Origin: Ostrinia nubilalis
Lineage: Eukaryota > Arthropoda > Insecta > Lepidoptera > Crambidae
Direction of reading: 5' to 3'
Assembly (NCBI RefSeq): GCF_963855985.1
Contig: NC_087100.1
Span: 8,281,001 to 8,345,000, forward strand
DNA length: 64,000 nucleotides
Shown: positions 1 through 10,600 of the stretch, in pieces
Position numbering within the stretch: position 1 is the stretch's first letter
How the letters are laid out: each line of letters starts with the position of its first letter
Notes under the pieces: generated by a model
The model's database searches: none
What the model was told of the DNA's origin: nothing
The model's input: only the letters and a program-made list of their open reading frames with translations
Made by a program: the position numbers and the translations under genes

Positions 1-1525
1 AAAGCATTTAATACATAATTTTGAAATTTTTAGGGGAAATGTTTGGATGACAGAAACCTTTAGAGAACGTATATCACATAGATAAAAGTTAGCTCATCAT
101 GTCCCATAAGTTTTCAGCACCCACCTAAAAGTATGTTCTCACAACTTTAATACCTATATTATTAATAGCTACCTAGACTACCTACACAATCTAGCAAATC
201 TATAAATTAATACAAAATATTCGTCTTTAGACAAACTCTACAAAATAAGTTTAGAATATCACTTTAAACATATTTATTACTTAATAAAATAATATCGAGA
301 TCGTAGAGCGATTCTAAAAATTAGTTATTTATTTTAAAAATATAAAAATTGAAAGTATATGGAAACAAGGAATGCCTGTAGGGTAGTTGAATATTAAACT
401 ATCTAGTAATAACAGTACCAGTGCAATAGTACCAGTTTCATGATAAAGGCTGATAGTTTTATAGTCAAGCTTATAGCCTCAAAGTCTTCAAATGTCCGGT
501 AGATGACGTAGGCACTAGGCACAAATAATCACTATCTACCCTCCATTAACCATTATTTCGTACGGCTGTTGGGATAACACATAAGTATTTTCGGCTCTAC
601 CTCTCGCATATTAGCATCGTACAAATAAGTAGATCCAAAAATGATGTATAATATTCTAGGAACTAGATTCGCTAATGCTGATGATTGTAGCAAGGCTTTT
701 TGACACCGTAAGCCTGACTATAAAATCGGCTGAACATTTTGAAATTTTCGTAGAATAATATCTCAAATGTTAAATTATAAGATGATTTAATTTTAAAGTA
801 AAAGGTACATTTAAAAGCATAATTAGTGTAAGGCAAGCACTTTGTTTGTTTAGGTATACTTTTTTATACATTAAAAAGTTTCCATAGGCTCTAGGTAGTA
901 CGGTAGCACTTAACCTACGTCATACTTGTTGTATGTTAAGTTTGATATGTCTACCAAAATCTAGCGATAACAGGATGGCCTGCTGAAAGGTTGCATAAAT
1001 AAAATTAATAGCTATCTTTATGATATCTTTGCAATTTGTAATGTTTATAATAATAAAATTATTAAATAAAAAACAAAGAAAGAGGAAAAAATGTGACCTT
1101 TGAGTTATGGAAGAAGAACTCAATTTACGTAACAGTGGATCAAAATTGACGTAAGTAATAACATTTTGTTATTATTTTGTTTTATTTTATTGATAGGTAG
1201 GCACATAAGTGCATCCGTAGTTTTATTTTCATTATGTACTCGTATATGTATTAAAGTTCAAGCAACACACTTTAAAAGTAAGGAATTGCTTCTGTTACGT
1301 TATTGGCCCTTCAATACCAACCTACTCTTGAATTCACTAACGAATGAATGCAGAAGCAGAATAGAAGAAGGCACTCATTATTCTCGGCATTCTGTTCAGA
1401 AAATCCAAGAATACCCCATGGTTCTATCTAAGGGAGTGTAAATAAAACTATGGCGAGTTCACGATTGAAAAGGCTTGCTCTGTCGACTAGAGTATGAAAG
1501 CGCCCTAAGAACACATATGACATAA
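1..1525. other. AT-rich region without a recognisable gene
   Basis: I see no conserved protein, RNA gene or clear transposon end here. The short open frames at 920-1123 and 1166-1441 are low-complexity translations with no splice-site context, so I treat them as chance. Confidence 0.5.
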
Positions 1526-1771
1526 CTAGCTTTCCGCCCGCGGCTTCGCCCGCGTGGAATTTTGTCTGTCACAGAAAAACTTTATCGCGCGCGTCCCTGT
1601 TTCAAAAACCGGGATAAAAACTATCCTATGTTCTTTCCCGGGACTCAAACTATCTCTATGCCAAATTTCATCAAAATCGGTTGCGAGGTTTAAGCGGGAA
1701 AGCGTAACAGACAGACAGACAGACAGAGTTACTTTCGCATTTATAATATTAGTTGGGATAACAAACAAATC
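1526..1771 (+). mobile_element. Dispersed lepidopteran repeat (non-LTR 3' end or SINE-like)
   Basis: The block opens with the phrase CCGCGGCTTCGCCCGCGTGG and holds a 'catcaaaatcggtt' segment. It then has a (GACA)n stretch and ends in 'ataatattagt'. A related block lies at 27541-27735, which shows it is interspersed. The simple-repeat 3' tail suggests retroposition. The exact family is not certain. The overlapping open frames on both strands are translations of the repeat. Confidence 0.6.
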
Positions 1772-2510
1772 ATAATTGTAACGATCTACAGAAGCGAATT
1801 ATTGAACGACTTTTAATATTATTATGTTTTATTTCACTCATAGGTAATATTATGTTAAATAGTAACTGAGATCGAACACTTGTTCCTAATCGTCAATCTT
1901 TAGGAACGTTATCCATTAATTAGATATGTATAGGTAATTATTATTTACAGAATTACTTATTTATAATTACATTATTTACATGATCAGACGTGTAGAAAAA
2001 ATTCGGAGGTACTATTTTGATTGTAGCTAAAATGTAGTAAAATGAATTAGTATTTTCACTTCATTCTATCGATAGAGTTATTTGTACAGAAATTAACAAT
2101 AAGTCTATGAAAATGAAAATGGAAAAATGGAATTTCACGAAATAATTTTTTTTGGAATAAACTTTTCTTCTTCATTATTTATTAACTGTTGAAAAAAACA
2201 CGCTACAGTAATAATATGGCACTAAAAGATTAGCGATTAAATGAAATATAGCAGGCATTTGCGTCTTACATGAACTACTTTTAACTGGTAAAGTAAGTGC
2301 ATATAATTTAAAGATAATCACATAACAAACTTTGAATAAATACTTTAGTTAATTGTAAATATTCTTATCACAACTCATTAATGAAGCCATTATTTGTTAT
2401 TAAACTTATTTATTTAACGCAACGATAATTACGTACCAAAGTACTTCATTAACAAACAAATTAAGTATGTGCCTATCTACAACATTAAAATTAAAGCAAT
2501 AGTTAGGGAG
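1772..2510. other. AT-rich region, nothing recognised
   Basis: No coding signal, RNA gene or repeat boundary was seen. Confidence 0.4.
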
Positions 2511-2519
2511 GCGAATAGG

Positions 2520-3620
2520 GGAATTTTCGGCAATACTCGAGCTTGGCAGTTTAAGATATGAGAGATACCTTAGACCTAATAGAACAACCTTGTAAAGTAT
2601 TTAGCTCTATATGTAGTGACGCGCGCCTAGGATAGGCGATCAGATTAGTAAAATAAAATGGATAGTCTGAAATACTCGAGCGCGTCAGATTAAGATATTG
2701 GGGGTTGATTTTAGTGTTTAAAGACTAAATTTAACTAATCTGACGATAAGTCCTTGACGCCGCCGAGTTATAGGGTCGCGAACTTGTAAAAAAAAAAAGT
2801 TAATCCGGCATTCTCGAGCGCGATTTTTTATTTTTTATTTTGAAGAATATAATCTAAAACTTACTAAAAATACAAAATCTGCGGGTTTCCGCATGACCGG
2901 AAGTGTGGAGAAGCCATTTCGTCTTCCTAAGAACGCGTTACGGCATATAAGTCGCGAACGATACATTTTACAAAAAAAAAGTTTAAATAAACATTTACGT
3001 TGGTTGTATCTATCGCTTTATTGACATTCTTAAATTCCCCATTTTATCAAGGAGAAAGAAAGGAAAAAAAAAGAAACCAAAAACCTTTTTCGGTCAGATT
3101 AAGAGAACCCATCAACATTTTTGTCAGATTAAAAAAATATGCTTTCAGGATACCGAGATAAACCTCCCCTATGAAAATCTGACGCGCTCGAGTATTTCAA
3201 AAAAACTTTTTTTTTTTGCGTTTTCAAAAATTCATCGTAACTTATCGTCACGCCGAAATCGTCAGTTTTTTTAAAGGGAGCTTCCTTGGGGCCTACTTAA
3301 CACCCCTTCCGAAAATCTGAAGCGCTCGAGTAATTTTTTTTTTTCATTTTTGACTACTTTATATGCCTACCCCCACCACGCAAACCGGCAGATTAGTATA
3401 CCGTTGTTATCAGAGGCACTCGGGGCATACGTAGTATGAATATCGAGAATGCCCAAGTAACAGTTTTTTTTTACATTTTTGAAAAACCGTACACGCCAAA
3501 CCCACCGCTAAAATGGTTTTTGCCATACGAGCTTTTCTTTTCGAAATTATTTTATCTTTCGATTTAGATAGGTCTCGACGGCGCCGTTGAATTACGCCAT
3601 TTAGCTACCTCGCCTCCCTA
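2520..3620. repeat. Degenerate repeat field with CTCGAG-centred motif
   Basis: The phrase 'atactcgagcgcgtcagatt' or a decayed form recurs near 2534, 2673 and 2812. It occurs in the opposite orientation near 3178 and 3317, usually next to poly-A or poly-T runs. Spacing is irregular, so this is neither a simple satellite nor a tandem array. The opposite orientations suggest nested or foldback copies of one mobile sequence. No open frame explains it. Confidence 0.5.
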
Positions 3621-4333
3621 ACTACAAGAAACGTTCTATAAGGCGGTAAATGAGTCCTATCGTACGTAATAAAATATAAAACTTAAGAGTGCAATTCAAT
3701 GAGAATGAAATTCTGGATTGCGAGCGACATAACAGGGTGAAGAGATTTTTCATATGAGATCTGTAAGCAAGAGCATGGGAAATAACAACCATGATTGCTT
3801 CATTATTTACCTAAAGTAGGTACATTAAATTAATGAGACATTTGAACTGCAAAAGAAATGTGTAATTTCTTTAGGACTGTCAAAGTTTGTTACATGGTTT
3901 GAAGATGACGTTTACCTTAGAGATAAATATTAAAGTATTATTAGAAATATAAAATAGCGTAATACGTTTTTGTAAGTCGCTATTCGTAAGGCATAAGATA
4001 ATGTACGGTCGGCAGTGAATCCACCTACAACAAAATTAGGAATTTCTGCAATTAATATTGATCTTCATAATTTTAATAACTGGTAATATGTCAATCACAA
4101 GTTACATAATTACTCCCATTAACCTCACCGTTAGTTACTATAAGACTCGGTTTCTACCAAAGCGGAGAGAAGAGGTTTCGTTATTTCCACAATATCGCCT
4201 CTCCTCCACACTTTGGCGGAAACAGGCCTACTGTTTGTAGCTACCTAATGTTTGTGTTAGGACTGGGTTCACTATAATAGTCCGAAGAGATCAACGGGGA
4301 TCGGAACTAGCGACTGTCAAAATTCACAATTGA
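3621..4333. other. 3' flank of the ENT4-like gene, nothing recognised
   Basis: No gene was identified in this AT-rich stretch. It lies downstream of the minus-strand transporter. Confidence 0.4.
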
Positions 4334-4497
4334 TATAGTTGTTGCAATTCACGAAGGCGAGTGAGCTTTACATGGGTGGTGGCTCGCTACTGTTCGTTTT
4401 TCAAAAGTTTTGATAGACATTACACTATAGTTATATGCATGCACACGTACACACACAAGTTAAAGCCACTCGCCTTCGTGAGTTGCAAGAACTATAC
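4334..4497. repeat. Short inverted repeat (about 30-bp arms)
   Basis: The left arm at about 4334-4364 (atagttgttgcaattcacga...) is the near-complement of the right arm at about 4466-4496. About 100 bp of spacer separates them, so it could form a hairpin. The left arm closely matches the internal segment 'atagttgttgcaattcac' of the TTAA-flanked repeats at 25203, 42458 and 62416, so the two repeat types share sequence. Confidence 0.6.
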
Positions 4498-4633
4498 TGA
4501 AACTGTTGAACTATTGTCGTGTAGAACCGGGACCTCAGTCCATCGATCAAATCGTGAAAAATTTCGAATTTTTGGTAGATGAAGTGCTGGCGATTGTACT
4601 TTTAGTTTATCAGATCTCACATTATCTGATCAT

Positions 4634-7600
4634 TTAATGTAAGGCAGTAAGTAGGTTAGTAATATTGCCGATAGTGGTGGTAGCCGGCGGGAGGGTAGGC
4701 AGAGGCGGCGTGGGGTATATTCGGCGGCACGGCGACACCGCCTGCGGCCCTAGCATGCTGAGGAGCAGGTATGACACTAACGAACCTGACAGCAGCCCGC
4801 CGTTGTAGGATAACGTCATCATGTTACCTGAAACAAAGGACAATCATAAGGTCGTTAATGGTCATGTACTTTTTTTAAGTTGCCTGAAGACACTGAGAGG
4901 TAAATAAGTGGTTAATCATGATCATTCATGCATAATCATGTATTTCCTCCGCCATTTTCTGCAGTTTGGCACCTCACGTCACACATCATTTTACCGAAGT
5001 CAGCCCTATGGCTTCGGCGCAGTACCGATCACTGACGTTTGTCAACAAAATGGTGCTCGACCCTTGAGACAAGCTAAATTACACCATATTGTTAATGACA
5101 TTGAGCATATTTTTTTTTAAATACCTTCGCGAAGTAAACGTTCTGTAGGTACATAGTACTTATTATTATTCTGTGCCATTAGGAAAGGGATCCACCCGGA
5201 TCGTCTTTCGCGAGCTGTCATCGCCTTTCGCGCGCTGTCAACCGCGAGGCGAGGTGTTTATGTCCAACGATTTTGAAACATCAAGTGGCAAAAATTAAAA
5301 ACTAACAACCCGTATTGATAGTAGCGCCCTCCATAAAATGTCATAATCTTGTCAGAAGGTACCGCTTGGGTAAAGAAATTTCTCCAGTGTTGCCGTGCTT
5401 TGGGAGACTTGGAATGGTTGTTCAATGTGGCAAAAATCGGAACTAATAATCCAGAATTTTGTTGTTAATAGCTCCACATGCGCCATTTATGATACTAATC
5501 GCAAGCACGATGCTTCATATTCACTTACCAGCAATTTCTCGGTGCTCTCTGCCCACTCGCGAAGGTGCCATTATCATCGGCACTGAGCCAAATAAGCCGT
5601 TACTGAAGCCCAACACTACGGAGAACATAATTGGGTAGACCTGTAACAAAAAAACGGGTTTATATACATTTAAATTGGTAAACAGTAAAATGTTATTGTA
5701 GTAAAATTTAAAGTTGTTCCTTTAATAGAGATTCTTATTATTTTATTAAACAAATCATTTTTGAGAGAGTCTATTCTAAAACATTTTAGTTGTGGTAGAG
5801 TCGAAATTTTGTTCACATTAACCCTTTATTTTGCAGAAGACCACGAAGAAAATCGATTTAGTCTAAGGAGATGCAAACTGAAGTGCCAATTGACTGCTCG
5901 CTTGTCGCAAAACTGATAACCATTGGGGTCGATGTACTCTTAAGTGGAATCAGCGTCTCAGCAAGCGTAGAGTAGGATGCGCTCTTCAGTTAGGAGGAGG
6001 AGCGATATAATTATAAGCACAATAAAATACATGAACATAATGAGTATAAGGATGTATACTTATTTATTTACAGTTGATCACAATTATTATCGAATAATGT
6101 ATTTGTGCAAAAGTCAGGGCTTGAAATTGAAAAGCCTTTAGTCAGAAATATTATTTGATTAACATATTATTATAAGTTTGTTACAAAAACGGTCGTTAAT
6201 GTCCTACGTTATCTACGGAATCAACTTAGCGCAATAATTTTTGCGACATTCATAATTTTGAGATTCGGGTAATCGTCCTACTTCACCCTTCGTCGTTCGC
6301 CTGTTGGAAACGTGTAGGCAACGGTTGGAAAATAAATCTAAGAGGAGGATAGAAACGTAGTTTGCTGGAAGTGTGTAGAAAACGGTTTTGATAATGTATT
6401 ATCAAAACCGCTGTTGTTAATAAAAAATTACTGGGAAAAGCTTATTTTAATAAAGTGACGTACATTCGGTACATTGTTCAAATTGTACCTAATCATATCT
6501 CTGTGCAATTTACGTCTCCAACGATATGCGGGGAGTGCCTCGGGGCTGCGCACAGCAGTAACAAAGGTACCAGCAACAGTCGAACCCCGCTGGCCATCAG
6601 CAGCTGGCTGCGGCTCCACTCGTACGGCCACGCCGCTGCTAAATTACATTCTCACAAACTTTTGCGTGTATAATATTAGTAGGATTACTAAAGTGTGCGA
6701 CTTACGTCTCCAACGATATGCGGGGAGTGCCTTGGAGCTGCGCACAGCAGCAGTAAAGGTACTAACAGCAGCCGCACGCCGCTGGCCATCAGCAGCTGGC
6801 TGCGGCTCCACTCGTACGGCCACGCCGCTGCTATCATTACGTCCTCACAAACTTTTGCGTGTATAATATTTGTAGAATTACTAAAGTGTGCGACTTACGT
6901 CTCCAACGATATGCGGGGAGTGCTTCGGGGCTGCGCACAGCAGTAACAAAGGTACCAACAGCAGCCGCACGCCGCTAGCCATCAGCAGCTGGCTGCGGCT
7001 CCACTCGTACGGCCACGCCGCTGCTGTCATTACATCCTCACACACTTGCGTATATAATATTTGTAGGATTACTAAAGTTTGCTACTTACGTCTCCAACGA
7101 TATGCGGGGAGTGCCTCGGAGCTGCGCACAGCAGTAACAAAGGTACCAACAGCAGCCGCACGCCGCTGGCCATTAGCAGCTGGCTGCGGCTCCACTCGTA
7201 CGGCCACGCCGCTGCTATCATTACATCCTCACAATTGCGTGTATAATTGTAGGATTACTAAAGTGTGCAATTTACGTCTCCAACGATATGCGGGGAGTGC
7301 CTTGGGGCTGCGCACAGCAGTAACAAAGGTACCAACAGCAGCCGCACGCCGCTGGCCATCAGCAGCTGGCTGCGGCTCCACTCGTACGGCCACGCCGCTG
7401 CTATCATTACATCCTCACAAACTTTTGCGTGTATAATATTTGTAGGATTACTAAAGTGTGCGACTTACGTCTCCGACGATATGCAGGGAGTGCCTCGAAG
7501 CTGCGCACAGCAGTAACAAAGGTACCAACAGCAGCCGCACGCTGCTGCTATCAGCAGCTGGCTGCGGCTCCACTCGTATGGCCACGCCGCTGCTATCATT

Positions 7601-10600
7601 ACATCCTCACAACTTTTGCGTGTATATTTGTAGGATTAGTAAAGTGTGCGACTTACGTCTCCAACGATATGCGGGGAGTGCCTCGGAGCCGCGCACAGCA
7701 GCAGTAAAGGTACCAACAGCAGGCGCACGCCGCTGGCCATCAGCAGCTGGCTGCGGCTCCACTCGTACGGCCACGCCGCTGCTATCATTACATCCTCACA
7801 CACTTTTGCGTGTATAATATTTGTAGGATTACTAAAGTGCGACTTACGTCTCCAACTATATGCGGGGAGTGCCTCGGAGCTGCGCACAGCAGTAACAAAG
7901 GTACCAGCAACAGTCGAACCCCGCTGGCCATCAGCAGCTGGCTGCGGCTCCATTCGTACGGCCACGCCGCTGCTATCATTACATCCTAACAACTTTTGCG
8001 TGTATATTTGTAGGATTACTAAAGTGTGCTACTTACGTCTCCGACGATATGCAGGGAGTGCCTCGAAGCTGCGCACAGCAGTACCAAAGGTACCAACAGC
8101 AGCCGCATGCCGCTGGCCATCAGCAGCTGGCTGCGGCTCCACTCGTACGGCCACGCCGCTGCTATCATTACGTCCTCACAAACTTTTGCGTGTATAATAT
8201 TTGTAGGATTACTAAAGTGTGCGACTTACGTCTCCAACGATATGCGGGGAGTGCTTCGGGGCTGCGCACAGCAGTAAAAAAGGTACCAACAGCAGCCGCA
8301 CGCCGCTGGCCATCAGCAGCTGGCTGCGGCTCCACTCGTACGGCCACGCCGCTGCTATCATTACATCCTAACAACTTTTGCGTGTATAATTGTAGGATTA
8401 ATAAAGTGTGTCACTTACGTCTCCAACGATGTGCGGGGAATGCCTCGGAGCTGCGCACAGCAGCAGTAAAGGTACCAACAGTAGCCGCACGCCGCTGGCC
8501 ATCAGCAGCTGGCTGCGGCTCCACTCGTACGGCCACGCCGTTGCTATCATTACATCCTCACAAACTTTTGCGTGTATAATAATTGTAGGATAACTTAAGT
8601 GTGCTACTTACATCTCCAACGATATGCGGGGAGTGCCTTGGGGCTGCGCACAGCAGTAACAAGGGTACTAACAGCAGCCGCACGCCGCTGGCCATCAGCA
8701 GCTGGCTGCGGCTCCACTCGTACGGCCACGCCGCTGCTATCATTACATCCTCACACACTTTTGCATGTATAATATTTGTAGGATTACTAAAGTGTGCGAC
8801 TTACGTCTCCAACGATATGCGGGGAGTGCCTTGGAGCTGCGCACAGCAGCAGTAAAGGTACTAACAGCAGCCGCACGCCGCTGGCCATCAGCAGCTGGCT
8901 GCGGCTCCACTCGTACGGCCACGCCGCTGCTATCATTACGTCCTCACAAACTTTTGCGTGTATAATATTTGTAGGATTACTAAAGTGTGCGACTTACGTC
9001 TCCAACGATATGCGGGGAGTGCTTCGGGGCTGCGCACAGCAGTAAAAAAGGTACCAACAGCAGCCGCACGCCGCTGGCCATCAGCAGCTGGCTGCGGCTC
9101 CACTCGTACGGCCACGCCGCTGCTATCATTACGTCCTCACAAACTTTTGCGTGTATAATATTTGTAGGATTACTAAAGTGTGCGACTTACGTCTCCAACG
9201 ATATGCGGGGAGTGCTTCGGGGCTGCGCACAGCAGTAAAAAAGGTACCAACAGCAGCCGCACGCCGCTGGCCATCAGCAGCTGGCTGCGGCTCCACTCGT
9301 ACGGCCACGCTGATGCTATCATTACATCCTCACACACTTTTGCGTGTATATTTGTAGGTTTACTAAAGTTTGCGACTTACGTCTCCAACGATATGCGGGG
9401 AGTGCCTTGAAGCTGCGCACAGCAGCAGTAAAGGTACTAACAGCAGCCGCACGCCGCTGGCCATCAGCAGCTGGCTGCGGCTCCACTCGTACGGCCACGC
9501 CGCTGCTATCATTACGTCCTCACAAACTTTTGCGTGTATAATATTTGTAGGATTACTAAAGTGTGCGACTTACGTCTCCAACGATATGCGGGGAGTGCCT
9601 CGGGGCTGCGCACAGCAGCAGCAAAGGTACTAACAGTAGCCGCACGCCGCTGGCCATCAGCAGCTGGCTGCGGCTCCACTCGTACGGCCACGCTGCTGCT
9701 ATCTGAACCGAAAAACAAAACAATTGACTGCTATAATACAATGTTTATGAAGAACGAATGTCATTTGTTTATTCTAGTTTGTTTTATCTTTGCATTTTAT
9801 GGGATTGCGTGTTATGTTCCTGACTATTCCCACCTCTCATTCCCACCACTGCAACTCCTATGTAGCCAGGATTTACAGCATGTTATGTAGGCTTATCCAC
9901 TCTGTTCACTATTTAGATGCGGGTCTAAAGCCACAATAAGATAACAAGTTGAGCAATATGTAATTGAAGCTAAGCTAAGCTGACATTACAAAAAAAAACT
10001 GGTCCTTAGTAAGTTCTTTTAAGCACAGCAAAGTTGCTGGAATGCTCTGAGTTGAATATAGAGATTCTTACACTTGATAAATCTCTTAATGTAAGTACAT
10101 AGTTACATTGATTACCTTTTTGAAACATTAAAAGCATTCATACAACTCACCTTCCCAATAAAGTCGAACAGATTGAACGCCGACATGAGTATAATCGGCA
10201 TCCAGGATCCGAGCCGGCAGGACGGCACTTCAGACGCGATGCCGGGGTACAGGCTCAGCGTCGTGAAGTACACCAGCCCGATGGACACCATGTAAGGGTA
10301 GATGGCCCGCGCCACCGCCCATCTGGCCAGCACGCCGCCTGCGGGTGAGACACGTGGTGACTAGCTTAGTGTGAGTTTATATCAAACGTCGGAAAAAAAT
10401 AAATTAAAAAAAGTAGCTCACTTAGGGTCAAATGGGCGAACTTGTATACTTAAAATAACCTTACTTATACACCCACAAAGTTTGTCTAACCTCCCGCCAA
10501 ACACCCTGTATATGAAGATTTTAGTTCTTGAAAGTTTCCGCTAGGGGTGCTGTACAATCCGTCATACATTTAATGTCACTTTTTTACGCAGTCGACATCG

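Noticed and set aside
6514..9702. CRISPR array or simple satellite interpretation
   Set aside because: Repeats are ~190 bp with no short unique spacers, in a eukaryotic genome. The unit is a coding exon plus a short intron piece.
6428..9890. Many overlapping plus-strand ORFs of 60-183 residues across the tandem array, rich in Arg/Ala/Thr
   Set aside because: They are antisense or shifted readings of the minus-strand ENT4 exon copies. The minus-strand frame continues the transporter protein; these do not resemble any protein.
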